From an uncultured Muribaculaceae bacterium (GTDB lineage: Bacteria > Bacteroidota > Bacteroidia > Bacteroidales > Muribaculaceae), in the NCBI GenBank assembly GCA_910584735.1, contig CAJUBM010000009.1, positions 1 through 35,170 of the forward strand: a stretch of 35,170 nucleotides of DNA. The letters are read 5' to 3'. Made by a program: the position numbers and the translations under genes. Numbering within the stretch: position 1 is the stretch's first letter; every line of letters begins with the position of its first letter. This document shows positions 6,472-15,647 of the stretch, piece by piece. The notes beneath the pieces were generated by a model. That model did not search any database, was not told the origin of the DNA, and saw only the letters and a program-made list of their open reading frames with translations.

Positions 6472-9174
6472 CTATTTTCGAAGGCGCCCCAGACAACGCA
6501 CCACCTCACCAATCCAAAGTACTAAGGATGTGCCTCCGATTATAATCAGCCAGTCGGTGAGAGACAGAGGGCATACGCTAAAGAACTCACGTCCGAACTC
6601 AACAATAATAATCTGTCCGATAAAGATTGAAAGAGCAATCAACACAAACTCTCCGCAATCTTTGAAGTGAAGCGCCGACCGCTGCGTGGCAAAAGCCTTG
6701 GCATTAAACAGATTCCAGAACTGTAGGAATACAAATATAGTGAAGAAGAGGGAAATCTCGTAGGGTGTAAGGCCTGATGATTCGGCTTGGAACGGCACAC
6801 GCCAGATATCGGTCAGGGATGTCACATCGGTATGCTCGAAATACCATAACAAACCCAAAAGAAAGAAGAACAATAACCCGCCTATCGCTATAACGTTAAG
6901 GCGTATGGGCCCGGTAAGGATGAACGCCTTGCGCGACCTCGGCTTATCCTTCATCACCGAAGACGATGGGGGCAGAGATGCCAGCGCCATCGCCGCAAAG
7001 GTGTCCATTATAAGGTTTACCCACAACATCTGGGTCACTGTAAGAGGAGACTCCATTCCCATAAATGCCCCGGCAAGCACTATAAGGCATGCCGCCACAT
7101 TCACTGTGAGTTGGAATAATAGGAACCGCTGGATATTACGGTAGAGCGAACGTCCCCACATCACGGCGCGGCCAATCGAGGCAAACGAATTATCGACAAT
7201 CGTTATGTCGGAAGCCTCCTTGGCCACAGATGTGCCGTCGCCCATTGAAAGCCCCACATGGGCGCTCTTTAGTGCGGGGGCATCATTAGTGCCATCGCCG
7301 GTTACAGCAACCACCTCGCCATTTGCCTGCAGAGCCTCCACAAGACGTTTCTTATCCATCGGACGTGCACGTGCTATTATTTTCAGGTCGCCCACACATT
7401 CGCGAAGCTGCGCATCGGTAAGAGCAGCGAACTCCGCACCGGTTATAATATTCCGTTGTGAATCCGTGGCATCGTTCCACAAGCCAATCTGACGCCCTAT
7501 CTCCTTGGCGGTCCCGGGGGTATCGCCCGTGACAATCTTAATCTTTATGCCCGCGTCAAGCACTTCGCGCACAGCCTGAGGCACATCGTCCCTCACAGGG
7601 TCGGCAATCGCCACAAACCCGAGGAACTCCAGACCTACCTTCCCATCCGAGGCAAGACTCTTCAAATCCGGGATATATCCCTGCGGCAGATCCGCATATG
7701 CAAATCCGAGCGTACGCATCGCCTGGTTCTGATATTGCAACAAACGACCATCTACCGCCTCTTTCGAAGCTCCGGCAGGATATTCTTTGCAAAGACCGTA
7801 CACAATCTCCGGGGCTCCTTTCACATAAAGTCTCTCCCGGCCATCGGCACGTCTTATCACAGTAGCCATAAATTTGCGTTCGGTAGAAAACGGCAGTTCT
7901 TCCACCACCGTTACTCCCTGGCGCAACGCCTTATAATCCATCCCCTCTTTGTCAAGCCATAGCAACAACGCACCTTCCGTAGGATTTCCCAAGGCCTTAG
8001 GACGAGAGGCGTCCGTAAGGTCAAGCTGTGCAGTAGAATTAACGGCGATTCCTTCAGCTATTATACCGCTCAACAGGCCGGAATCAAGCGTCTGCCCATC
8101 CAGCCCGTAGAAGTCCGTATTGGCCACCTGCATCTGGTTACGCGTCAGCGTCCCGGTCTTATCCGTACAGATAACGGTAGTTGCACCCATGGTCTCGCAG
8201 GCATGCATCTTCCTCACCAGGTTATTCGTCTTCAACATACGGCGCATGGAGTAAGCCAGCGAAAGTGTCACAGCCATTGGCAGACCCTCCGGCACCGATA
8301 CCACCACCAGTGTTACCGCAATCATGAGGGTCTGTAGAAAATAAGCCAGGAAGTCAAAGAACTCAAACTCAATCTGCGGGCTGGTCAGATACATGAAGAC
8401 ACGGCCGGCCACCACAAGCACGGCAATGCCATAACTGGCATATGATATAAGACGCCCCAGACGGTCCAACTGCTCGTCAAGAGGCGTCTTTACCGAGTTG
8501 TCAATCTGCGCCGCCTCAAAGACCTTGCCATTCTCAGTGTGATCGCCCACAGCCGTGACCCGAATCACACCATGCCCCTCCATAACGGTAGTGCCTCGCA
8601 TGGCGGTGTTCGACGGGAAGGTTGCATCAGGGTCAAACTCTTCAGGATTTACGGTTTTATGCGCTATAGGCTCGCCGGTAAGGGTGGACTCGTCAATGTT
8701 CAAAGAAACAGCCTCCAAAAGCTCGCCATCGGCCGGGACCTCGTTACCGGTGTTTAGAATCACAATATCACCGACAACCACATCTTTTCTCGGTATCTCG
8801 ATAACATTATCGCCGCGCACCACCTGCACAGGCTCGTCATCATTAACCTGGTTGAGCAAGGCGAACTCCTTACCCGCCTTATATTCAAATATAAAGCTCA
8901 GCCCTGTGGCGAGCAAGATAGCTGCGAATATACCTATCGGCTCAAAGAACACTTCCACGCCCTTATCCAGGTAATAATACTCGTAGAGCGATATACCCAC
9001 AGATAACGCACCGGCCACAAGCAGGATTACAATCAGGGTGTCACCAAACTTGCTGAAGAATTGCTTCCATACCGAATCTTTCTTTGCCGGCGTAAGAATA
9101 TTCACACCGTGAAGCCTACGGCTTTCAGCTACTTGTTGGTCGGTAAGTCCCGTAAAGTTCTTATTCTGGCTCAT
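6472..9174 (-). CDS. Calcium-transporting-type P-type ATPase (P2 class, PMCA-like)
   Basis: P2-type ATPases couple ATP hydrolysis to cation export across the membrane. The 900-residue protein has the expected order. It starts with a cation-ATPase N-terminal domain, two helices (about 45-65, 75-95), and the actuator domain with LTGEP near 165-169. M3-M4 with VPEGLP at 294-299 follow, then the phosphorylation site DKTGTLT at 338-344 and the nucleotide domain with VKGAPE near 451-456. The hinge TGDGTNDAP is at 625-633, and the C-terminal helices include VNLIMDTFAAMALA. The Glu in PEGLP and the Asn/Asp in VNLIMD are the ligands of the single site II calcium position in PMCA/PMR1-like pumps. This favours Ca2+, although Na+ or Mn2+ export cannot be excluded. 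A promoter is seen at 9269-9301. Confidence 0.93.
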   Translation of the reverse strand: MSQNKNFTGLTDQQVAESRRLHGVNILTPAKKDSVWKQFFSKFGDTLIVILLVAGALSVGISLYEYYYLDKGVEVFFEPIGIFAAILLATGLSFIFEYKAGKEFALLNQVNDDEPVQVVRGDNVIEIPRKDVVVGDIVILNTGNEVPADGELLEAVSLNIDESTLTGEPIAHKTVNPEEFDPDATFPSNTAMRGTTVMEGHGVIRVTAVGDHTENGKVFEAAQIDNSVKTPLDEQLDRLGRLISYASYGIAVLVVAGRVFMYLTSPQIEFEFFDFLAYFLQTLMIAVTLVVVSVPEGLPMAVTLSLAYSMRRMLKTNNLVRKMHACETMGATTVICTDKTGTLTRNQMQVANTDFYGLDGQTLDSGLLSGIIAEGIAVNSTAQLDLTDASRPKALGNPTEGALLLWLDKEGMDYKALRQGVTVVEELPFSTERKFMATVIRRADGRERLYVKGAPEIVYGLCKEYPAGASKEAVDGRLLQYQNQAMRTLGFAYADLPQGYIPDLKSLASDGKVGLEFLGFVAIADPVRDDVPQAVREVLDAGIKIKIVTGDTPGTAKEIGRQIGLWNDATDSQRNIITGAEFAALTDAQLRECVGDLKIIARARPMDKKRLVEALQANGEVVAVTGDGTNDAPALKSAHVGLSMGDGTSVAKEASDITIVDNSFASIGRAVMWGRSLYRNIQRFLLFQLTVNVAACLIVLAGAFMGMESPLTVTQMLWVNLIMDTFAAMALASLPPSSSVMKDKPRSRKAFILTGPIRLNVIAIGGLLFFFLLGLLWYFEHTDVTSLTDIWRVPFQAESSGLTPYEISLFFTIFVFLQFWNLFNAKAFATQRSALHFKDCGEFVLIALSIFIGQIIIVEFGREFFSVCPLSLTDWLIIIGGTSLVLWIGEVVRCLGRLRK

Positions 9175-9268
9175 AAAACTCTGTCAAAAAATAATTCATA
9201 ACGTCAGGCATCTGCCCTCAAAAATATCAATCAACAATGTTATACATCAATCAACGGGCAAAGCGCTG

Positions 9269-9301
9269 CAAAATTAGACAAAAAAATCCGCGCATTACAA
9301 A
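9269..9301 (-). promoter_or_regulatory. Bacteroidota-type promoter of the P-type ATPase gene
   Basis: On the minus strand TTTG (9298-9301), 21 nt, then TAATTTTG (9269-9276) fit the consensus. The transcript would begin near 9263 and have a leader of about 90 nt before the ATG at 9174. Confidence 0.7.
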
Positions 9302-9466
9302 AAGCTGAATTTTCTTTTGTTAATTTTACTAAAATGAATTTCTCTATGCTCCATCTGTTTCAGATATTTGTTCTATTTTTGTAAAATATTTTGTCCACAC
9401 GGTAATACGGCAGATAGATGCCGCAGCCTCCCATAAAGAGATACCGATATGTATTGACAACAATTT
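9302..9466. other. Upstream region of the META lipoprotein gene
   Basis: A possible plus-strand -7 element TATTTTTG sits at 9374-9381, with no good TTTG box 19-21 nt upstream, so the promoter is uncertain. No RNA structure or further gene is seen. Confidence 0.35.
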
Positions 9467-10606
9467 ATGAAGCCTATTTTTTCATCATTTATTTCGATTT
9501 CCTTATCTGCCATATGCTTATTGGCCGGGACAACAGGATGTTCGCTCCTCAACAAGCAGCCATCCAATGTTGTGAAAGGCTCGGACGGCATTGTCACATC
9601 CGAACGGCAGGCAGACAAACACTCTACGAATATCAAGCCGTTGGCTCCCCCCAAAAACAACAAGAAAAAAGATAGCGATTCACAGGCGGGTATGCCGGCG
9701 AAATCGCGAAAAAACACCAAGGGAGTAAAAAACAACAAGAAAAACGATTCTAAAAAACAAAAATCTTCCGATCCCCAAAGGGAGGAAGCTACCCGGCGTG
9801 AAAGCCTTGATGATGCTTCAAATATAACCATCCCGTGCGACAACGAATCGGAACACCCGCATCCCCTCCTTCAACAACCCGCCCCGGTCCCTTCCGATTT
9901 CTCAATCAACGGCGAATGGACCATATACAGCGTGCGCGGCAACCTCGTCACCGGCGAGGAGAGGCCATACATCAATTTCGATCTGGCAGCCAACCGGTTC
10001 TATGGCTCAAACGGCTGCAACTATCTCAACGGCGACCTGTCACTCGAGCCGAAAGGTGGATTGAAGATGGACAATATGGTCACCACCATGAAAATGTGCC
10101 AGGATGCTGAGTTCGAATATCTCATCAACCTCGCGGTTTCAGATGTAAGGTCGTTCTCTGTACGCCCTGACGGCTCGGAGACATATCTTGACATGAAGTC
10201 TGCTTCCGGCAATACAATAATGGTGCTGAGACGCCACAACATGGACTTCCTCAACGGAGCCTGGCGCATAGACACTCTCAACGGCACGAAGCTTAACGAA
10301 GCCGATGATGCCACTATCACCATAAATATCCCCGACCAGAGGATACACGGATGCACCGGATGCAATATATTCAACGGTAATCTGTTCATTGACCCGGACA
10401 AGAAGAGGTCGATGCAGTTCGCCAACATATCCACCACCCGTAAGTCGTGCCCTAACGACTCTCGCGAGACAGAACTTCTGTTGGGTCTGGAGGAAGTGGA
10501 ACATGCCAAGCTGACAAGCAAAGACACCGTGGAGATGTACGGAAAAGACGGTCAGCCAATTATGATGCTATCACGTATGGCACTCTCTCAGAATTCTGAA
10601 AAATAA
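9467..10606 (+). CDS. Putative lipoprotein with two META (HslJ-like) domains
   Basis: META domains are small beta-rich folds seen in HslJ, a heat-inducible outer-membrane protein of E. coli linked to novobiocin resistance; their molecular role is unclear. The 379-residue product has a signal sequence ending near Cys25 (LLAGTTGC). The lipobox is weak at -3, so lipidation is likely but not certain. Residues 50-135 form a Lys/Asn/Ser-rich, low-complexity linker (KNNKKKDS, KNNKKNDSKKQKSS) that is probably unstructured. Two META repeats follow, each with W-x-[IL]-x-[ST]-[LV]-x-G, then a G-C-N-x-[FL]-x-G motif (GSNGCNYLNG and GCTGCNIFNG) and a TTMKMC/TTRKSC segment. The gene stands alone, 84 bp before the nucleotidyltransferase gene. 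Confidence 0.8.
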   Translation: MKPIFSSFISISLSAICLLAGTTGCSLLNKQPSNVVKGSDGIVTSERQADKHSTNIKPLAPPKNNKKKDSDSQAGMPAKSRKNTKGVKNNKKNDSKKQKSSDPQREEATRRESLDDASNITIPCDNESEHPHPLLQQPAPVPSDFSINGEWTIYSVRGNLVTGEERPYINFDLAANRFYGSNGCNYLNGDLSLEPKGGLKMDNMVTTMKMCQDAEFEYLINLAVSDVRSFSVRPDGSETYLDMKSASGNTIMVLRRHNMDFLNGAWRIDTLNGTKLNEADDATITINIPDQRIHGCTGCNIFNGNLFIDPDKKRSMQFANISTTRKSCPNDSRETELLLGLEEVEHAKLTSKDTVEMYGKDGQPIMMLSRMALSQNSEK

Positions 10607-10690
10607 CTGATCTTTACCCAATATAGGAAACAGAACTTCTTATCGCCGAAATATCCGTGCGATAACAACACAACAAACCATATTTATCTT

Positions 10691-11593
10691 ATGAAGCCTA
10701 CTCTTTTTGTGCTTGCCGCAGGAATGGGAAGCCGCTATGGCGGACTCAAACAACTCGACCCGCTCGGCCCCAACGGCGAGACGATAATGGACTATTCTAT
10801 CTACGATGCCCTACAGGCCGGATTCGGCAAAGTAGTATTCGTTATACGTAAGGATTTTGAGGATGATTTCCGCACCAAGATACTATCAAAATATGAAGGC
10901 CACATTCCCGTGGATGTAGTTTTCCAGGCCATTGACAAACTCCCTGACGGATATGAATGTCCTGCCGACCGCACCAAGCCATGGGGTACGAACCATGCAG
11001 TGCTTATGGGGCGTGAGGCTATCAACGAACCTTTCGCCGTTATAAATGCCGACGATTTTTACGGACGTGATGCTTTCAGCGTAATCGCCCGGGAGCTAAT
11101 GAACCCGCGCGACCGCAATGGGGATTATTGCATGGTAGGATTCCGTGTAGGCAACACCATGACCGAGAACGGCTCGGTATCACGCGGCGTATGCACCACC
11201 AAGGACGGCTATCTTGACACCGTAGTTGAACGTACCGCCATAGCATACAATGATTCCCACAACATCGTATTCACCGATGAGAACGGAGCGACACAGACTC
11301 TCGCGCCCGACACCCCTGTGTCCATGAACCTCTGGGGCTTCACTCCCGATTATTTTGATTTCTCACAGCGGGAATTTATCAAATTCCTCGACAAAGACAT
11401 CAATACTCCCAAATCGGAGTTCTTCATCCCTTCATGCGTCGACACATTAATCCGCAACGGCGAGGCAACCGTAAAGGTGCTTGACACCACATCGAAATGG
11501 TTCGGCGTGACTTATCCGCAGGACCGTCCCGGAGTCGTGGCAAAATTCGCAGAACTCCATGAGAACGGCACCTATCCCTCAAAACTTTTCTAA
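10691..11593 (+). CDS. Sugar-phosphate nucleotidyltransferase
   Basis: Members of this GT-A-like superfamily make NDP-sugars from sugar-1-phosphates and NTPs. The 300-residue protein opens with MKPTLFVLAAGMGSRYGGLKQLDPLG, the NTP-binding signature G-x-G-[ST]-R. The metal-binding acidic motif NADDFYGRDAF appears at about residues 116-126, and VERTAIAYND follows in the substrate region. The preferred sugar and base cannot be told. The short spacing (12 bp) to galE suggests a joint operon for UDP-sugar supply, which makes a UTP:hexose-1-phosphate role plausible, but this is inference. No promoter with the TAnnTTTG form was found directly upstream. Length and start are typical. Confidence 0.85.
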   Translation: MKPTLFVLAAGMGSRYGGLKQLDPLGPNGETIMDYSIYDALQAGFGKVVFVIRKDFEDDFRTKILSKYEGHIPVDVVFQAIDKLPDGYECPADRTKPWGTNHAVLMGREAINEPFAVINADDFYGRDAFSVIARELMNPRDRNGDYCMVGFRVGNTMTENGSVSRGVCTTKDGYLDTVVERTAIAYNDSHNIVFTDENGATQTLAPDTPVSMNLWGFTPDYFDFSQREFIKFLDKDINTPKSEFFIPSCVDTLIRNGEATVKVLDTTSKWFGVTYPQDRPGVVAKFAELHENGTYPSKLF

Positions 11594-11605
11594 GCGATAT
11601 CAAAC

Positions 11606-12640
11606 ATGAAACCAAGAATACTTGTCACCGGCGGCACCGGATATATCGGCTCCCATACGGTAGTGGAACTGCAGAATGTAGGTTACCCGGTAGTCATAAT
11701 TGACAACTTATCCAACTCCAACCGTGATGTACTTGACGGAATAGAGCGTATCTCAGGCATACGTCCCGACTTCGTGGAGGGTGACTGCACGGACATGGCC
11801 ACTCTTCGCAAACTATTCCAAGACTATCCGGGAATAAAGGGGATTATCAACTTCGCGGCATCAAAGGCCGTAGGGGAATCGATAGAGAAACCAATCCTAT
11901 ATTATAGGAACAACCTCGATACACTTTTGAACCTGTTGGATATAATGGGGCCCGAAGATGTGAAAGGCATCGTTTTCTCTTCCTCCTGTACTGTCTACGG
12001 CGAACCTGATAAGAATCCCGTAACGGAGAACACGCCGATAAAAAACGCCACATCGCCCTACGGCAATACCAAACAGATTTCGGAAGAGATAATAACAGAC
12101 GTTATAAACTCAGGCGCCCCTTTCAAAAGCGTAATCCTCCGCTATTTCAACCCGGTAGGGGCACACCCCTCCGCCGAAATCGGAGAACTCCCGAACGGCG
12201 TACCTCAGAACCTTGTACCCTATATCACACAGACTGCTATGGGGATACGTAAAGAACTCAGCGTATTCGGGAACGATTACGATACTCCCGACGGCTCATG
12301 TATCCGCGACTTCATCGATGTGGTGGATCTCGCCAAAGCCCATGTAATAGCCGTAGAAAGGATGCTTGACGACAAGAGCAAGGAAAAAATAGAAATCTTC
12401 AATCTCGGGACAGGTCGCGGAGTATCTGTTCTCGAACTGATTGACTCATTCATGCGTTCGACCGGCGTAAACGTACCCTACAAAATCGTAGGGCGCCGCA
12501 ACGGAGATATAGAGAAAGTATGGGCCGACCCCAGGCATGCCAACGAGGTTCTCGGATGGGTAGCCGCCACACCGCTTGATGAGACCATGCGCAATGCCTG
12601 GGCATGGCAGTGCAAACTGCGCGAACGCGGAGTGATGTAA
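11606..12640 (+). CDS. galE: UDP-glucose 4-epimerase
   Basis: GalE interconverts UDP-glucose and UDP-galactose (some members also the N-acetyl forms) using tightly bound NAD+. The 344-residue protein is an extended short-chain dehydrogenase with TGGTGYIGSH at residues 8-17 for NAD binding. SSSCTVYGEP carries the active-site Ser (about 127), and the catalytic Y-x-x-x-K is Tyr152/Lys156 in SPYGNTKQ. The RYFNPVGAHPSAEIGE segment is diagnostic for GalE over related dehydratases. It follows the nucleotidyltransferase by 12 bp and precedes murI by 22 bp, so the three genes are probably one transcript. It feeds galactose into surface glycans or runs the Leloir pathway; no other gal genes are present. 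Confidence 0.95.
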   Translation: MKPRILVTGGTGYIGSHTVVELQNVGYPVVIIDNLSNSNRDVLDGIERISGIRPDFVEGDCTDMATLRKLFQDYPGIKGIINFAASKAVGESIEKPILYYRNNLDTLLNLLDIMGPEDVKGIVFSSSCTVYGEPDKNPVTENTPIKNATSPYGNTKQISEEIITDVINSGAPFKSVILRYFNPVGAHPSAEIGELPNGVPQNLVPYITQTAMGIRKELSVFGNDYDTPDGSCIRDFIDVVDLAKAHVIAVERMLDDKSKEKIEIFNLGTGRGVSVLELIDSFMRSTGVNVPYKIVGRRNGDIEKVWADPRHANEVLGWVAATPLDETMRNAWAWQCKLRERGVM

Positions 12641-12662
12641 ATTTCGAGGAGAGGAAAAAGAG

Positions 12663-13493
12663 ATGACTGGTTTTTCCGCCCCTATCGGGGTGTTCGATTC
12701 GGGATATGGCGGCCTCACGATTCTGAATAAAATCAGAGAGAGACTGCCGCAATACGATTATCTGTATCTTGGCGACAACGCGAGAGCGCCTTACGGCACT
12801 CGTTCGTTTGACGTCATATACCGTTTCACACTCCAGGCGGTGAGATACCTTTTCTCCCAAAGTTGCCCCCTCGTAATCCTGGCATGTAACACAGCCTCTG
12901 CAAAGGCGCTGCGCACCATACAGCAGAAAGACCTTCCGGGCATTGATGCCTCGCGAAGAGTACTCGGTATAATACGCCCTACGGCTGAAGCTGTAACAGC
13001 TATCAGCCGTACGGGCCATATCGGGGTACTCGGCACACCCGGAACCATACAAAGCCGATCCTACGATATAGAGATTTCCAAACAGAATCCCGACTTCGTA
13101 ACGGTTGGTCACGGATGCCCGATGTGGGTGCCGCTGGTAGAGAACAACGAGGGGGATAAGCCGGGAGCCGACTACTTCGTGCGTCAGGAAATAGAGCGTC
13201 TTATGGCCCGCGACAAAGAAATTGACACCGCCATACTCGCCTGTACGCATTACCCCCTCCTACTCCCTAAGATACGTCATTTTCTTCCCGGGCATGTCTC
13301 GATAATATGCCAGGGGGACATAGTGGCCGAATCCTTGGCCGACTACCTGCAACGCCATCCTGAAATGGAAGCCCGTCTTTCCACATCGGCAGAGACGCAA
13401 TTCCTGACAACGGAGAACGCTGTAAAATTCTCTGAGATGGCATCATTCTTCCTCGGAGAACCAATCCACGCCGATACGGTAACCTTATCTTAG
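12663..13493 (+). CDS. murI: Glutamate racemase
   Basis: MurI converts L- to D-glutamate for peptidoglycan, without cofactor, by a two-cysteine mechanism in the cytoplasm. The 276-residue product shows FDSGYGGL (residues 11-18, with the conserved Asp-Ser). The first catalytic Cys75 is in LACNTASA, and the second, Cys194, is in ILACTHYPLL with His196. A purine-rich leader, GAGGAGAGGAAAAAGAG, directly before the ATG serves as a stronger than usual ribosome binding site for this phylum. It ends 2 bp from the stop of the convergent comF gene, so the two 3' ends practically touch and any transcription past either stop is antisense to the other. Confidence 0.96.
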   Translation: MTGFSAPIGVFDSGYGGLTILNKIRERLPQYDYLYLGDNARAPYGTRSFDVIYRFTLQAVRYLFSQSCPLVILACNTASAKALRTIQQKDLPGIDASRRVLGIIRPTAEAVTAISRTGHIGVLGTPGTIQSRSYDIEISKQNPDFVTVGHGCPMWVPLVENNEGDKPGADYFVRQEIERLMARDKEIDTAILACTHYPLLLPKIRHFLPGHVSIICQGDIVAESLADYLQRHPEMEARLSTSAETQFLTTENAVKFSEMASFFLGEPIHADTVTLS

Positions 13494-13495
13494 AA

Positions 13496-14233
13496 TCAAT
13501 TTGAATGTGTCGAGGCCAAGGCTATGACCGATAGCCGCGCCGAGGGGACTTGTCGGTGTATTGCCTCACAACAGGTCAGAAGGGTAGCCCCGGTGGTTAC
13601 AACATCGTCTACCAGCATCACATGCTTCCCCTCTAAATCTTCGGGGTTTTCAACCCGGTAGGTATCACGCACATTCACCAGCCGCTCATAAGAACTCTTG
13701 CGTGTCTGTGTGCCATGACGTGCTCCCCTTAGGGCTTCACATACCGCAATCCCGGTTATCTCGCCTATCCCTTTTGCAATCTCCTCAGCCTGGTTATAGC
13801 CACGCCTTACCTTCTTCAGCCAATGCATCGGCACAGGCACCAACAAATCTACCCCGGCGAAAAAGCCGGCAGGCAATAATTCCGAGGCATAAAGCCGGGC
13901 AAGTTTCCGTGCTATTTCCGGGTGGGAATTATATTTTGCCTTCGTTATAAAACGTGAATACGGGTTATTCCGCGCATAATGGAACATAGCAGCGGCATGC
14001 ACCAAAGGCACATGCCCGATCAGCTTATAACGCAACGGATTGTCGTAGTCAAGATGATAATGCGTTCGCGGCATACCGGCATCACAAGTCAGACACATTA
14101 CCTCCTCCCCCTCCACAAGCGGACGGCCGCAAACCCAACATACCGGAGGGAAGAAGATGCGCCACATGTCGTCAAACCATGCCCTGATGCCCTTTATGCC
14201 GTCTGCCATAATATCCACAAAATTACATAACAC
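13496..14233 (-). CDS. comF: ComF family protein (phosphoribosyltransferase-like)
   Basis: ComF proteins pair an N-terminal zinc ribbon with a type I phosphoribosyltransferase fold and support DNA uptake during transformation in some bacteria. In many other species their role is unknown. The 245-residue product has CWVC (Cys32, Cys35) and CLTC (Cys47, Cys50) as zinc ligands, then the LLVPVPMHWLKKVRRGYNQAEEIAK segment and the PRPP loop VMLVDDVVTTGATLLTC near the C-terminus. The chosen start at 14233 has AGGGAG a few bases upstream; an ATG at 14209 (MADGIKG) is an alternative. It follows recX by 12 bp and is the last gene in a long minus-strand run. Confidence 0.92.
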   Translation of the reverse strand: MLCNFVDIMADGIKGIRAWFDDMWRIFFPPVCWVCGRPLVEGEEVMCLTCDAGMPRTHYHLDYDNPLRYKLIGHVPLVHAAAMFHYARNNPYSRFITKAKYNSHPEIARKLARLYASELLPAGFFAGVDLLVPVPMHWLKKVRRGYNQAEEIAKGIGEITGIAVCEALRGARHGTQTRKSSYERLVNVRDTYRVENPEDLEGKHVMLVDDVVTTGATLLTCCEAIHRQVPSARLSVIALASTHSN

Positions 14234-14245
14234 TCCCTGTAAGGA

Positions 14246-14746
14246 CTAATCTCCATCAGCCGGACTACCATCCCACAGTACTCCGCTTCTTATTGCCGCA
14301 GCAACAAGCGCCGGCTCATACCCTTTCGACACGCCGAAACGATAGACCTTTGTACGCCCATCGAAAGTATTGCCCTCCTTAACGGATTTGGCTTTTGAAC
14401 GAAGCGCCTCTATCATAACAAGGCGATATTCATTCTCATCTATGGTCTCTAACGCCTCTGTTATATTATCGGCAGAGATACGTTTGGCTCGCAGTCCGGC
14501 AGCAATCTTGCGCCGGCCCCATTTTCCGTAAAGCACCTTATGCCGGGCGTAAATCTCGGCAAAACGCGCATCAGAGAAGAATCTGCGAGCCTCAAGGTCA
14601 TCCAAAATCCGTTCTCCCGTTTCGAAAGGAACCATCCAGCCGCGCAATTTGGCGGACAATTCATAGCGGCAATGCTCAGCCCTGCTACAGAGAGCCTCCA
14701 GCCGCTCAGCCGCCATCTGCGGATTCATAGGTTGCTTGGGTTTCAT
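14246..14746 (-). CDS. recX: Regulatory protein RecX
   Basis: RecX binds RecA filaments and limits RecA recombinase and coprotease activity. The 166-residue product shows the three-helix repeats of the family: LEALCSRAEHCRYELSAKL, then ILDDLEARRFFSDARFAEIYAR, then KWGRRKIAAGLRAKRIS. A C-terminal repeat around KVYRFGVSKGYEPALVAAAI follows. The length is typical. recA is not adjacent, as is usual in Bacteroidota. It starts 34 bp after prmC and ends 12 bp before comF, so the three genes look cotranscribed. Confidence 0.92.
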   Translation of the reverse strand: MKPKQPMNPQMAAERLEALCSRAEHCRYELSAKLRGWMVPFETGERILDDLEARRFFSDARFAEIYARHKVLYGKWGRRKIAAGLRAKRISADNITEALETIDENEYRLVMIEALRSKAKSVKEGNTFDGRTKVYRFGVSKGYEPALVAAAIRSGVLWDGSPADGD

Positions 14747-14780
14747 CAGGATAACACCCTAAATTACGATACGTTTTCTC

Positions 14781-15623
14781 TTAACGTGAGATTTTGGCAA
14801 ACCTGAGATTCCCAAAAGAATCCCTTACTATTTCCACTTCTCCAAATCCCTCACTATGCGCCAAATCCACAAGCGCTTGGGCATAAAGAGGATTTATCTC
14901 AAAGTAAATCTTCCCTCCGGGAGCAAGAGAATCCTTTGCGAGGGATAGTATACCCCTATAAAACCTCAATGGGTCTTCATCAGGGACAAACAGCGCCAGG
15001 GAGGGTTCATGCCGTAACACATTCTGCGGCATCCCGGATTTCTCTTTCTCACAAATGTATGGCGGGTTGCTTACTATTATGTCAAACGCCTCTCCGGCCG
15101 GTTCACCTTTCAGAATATCAGCTTTCAAGAACTGTACGGATGTTTTGAGCCTCTTATTGTTCTCACGCGCTACAGCAAGAGCCTTATCGCTTATATCGGT
15201 AGCGACCACATCGGCAAACGGCAGATTACGCGCAAGGGCAATGGCTATACACCCCGAGCCTGTACATGCGTCCAAAACATGCAAATCTTTCCTTTGGTTC
15301 TCTCCGACTATTATGTCGACCAGTTCCGCAGTCTCCGGGCGAGGGATAAGGGTGTCTTCCGTAACCTTGAAATTAAGCCCGTAGAAATCGGCATTGCCGA
15401 AGATATATTGTATAGGCTCGTCAGCAAGGAGGCATCCTACCACCGAATCAATCTTTCCGGCGATGAAATCGCTCACCTCCTCATTGGCTTTCACGGCTAC
15501 ATCTACAGGATTCCATCCCTTGAGATTCTCAAAGATGATGCGCATCATGGCCTTCGCCTCGCGCTCTCCGTATTTTGGAGTAAGAGAGTCTACAATCCTA
15601 CGTGCTTCCTGAAATACCTTCAT
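14781..15623 (-). CDS. prmC: Release-factor glutamine methyltransferase PrmC/HemK
   Basis: PrmC uses S-adenosylmethionine to methylate the Gln of the GGQ motif in release factors RF1 and RF2, which raises termination efficiency. The 280-residue product has a helical N-terminal domain (first ~80 residues) and a Rossmann methyltransferase domain with the SAM motif VLDACTGSGCIAIALA. The diagnostic substrate-binding NPPY follows in SNPPYICEKEKSG. The EPSLALFVPDEDPLRFYR segment after it is also typical. It is 24 bp downstream of neuB. Although it is packed into a run of surface-glycan genes, its job is in translation, so the operon mixes functions. Confidence 0.96.
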   Translation of the reverse strand: MKVFQEARRIVDSLTPKYGEREAKAMMRIIFENLKGWNPVDVAVKANEEVSDFIAGKIDSVVGCLLADEPIQYIFGNADFYGLNFKVTEDTLIPRPETAELVDIIVGENQRKDLHVLDACTGSGCIAIALARNLPFADVVATDISDKALAVARENNKRLKTSVQFLKADILKGEPAGEAFDIIVSNPPYICEKEKSGMPQNVLRHEPSLALFVPDEDPLRFYRGILSLAKDSLAPGGKIYFEINPLYAQALVDLAHSEGFGEVEIVRDSFGNLRFAKISR

Positions 15624-15647
15624 TTTGTTATAACAATCGAAAGGGTA

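Noticed and set aside
9373..9843. Minus-strand frame of 156 codons over the META gene start
   Set aside because: Antisense to the lipoprotein signal and linker; Phe/Leu runs mirror the Lys-rich linker, and no family features were seen.
12450..13250. Minus-strand frame of 266 codons opposite galE and murI
   Set aside because: Fully antisense to two certain genes; composition reflects the codon bias of the real strand.
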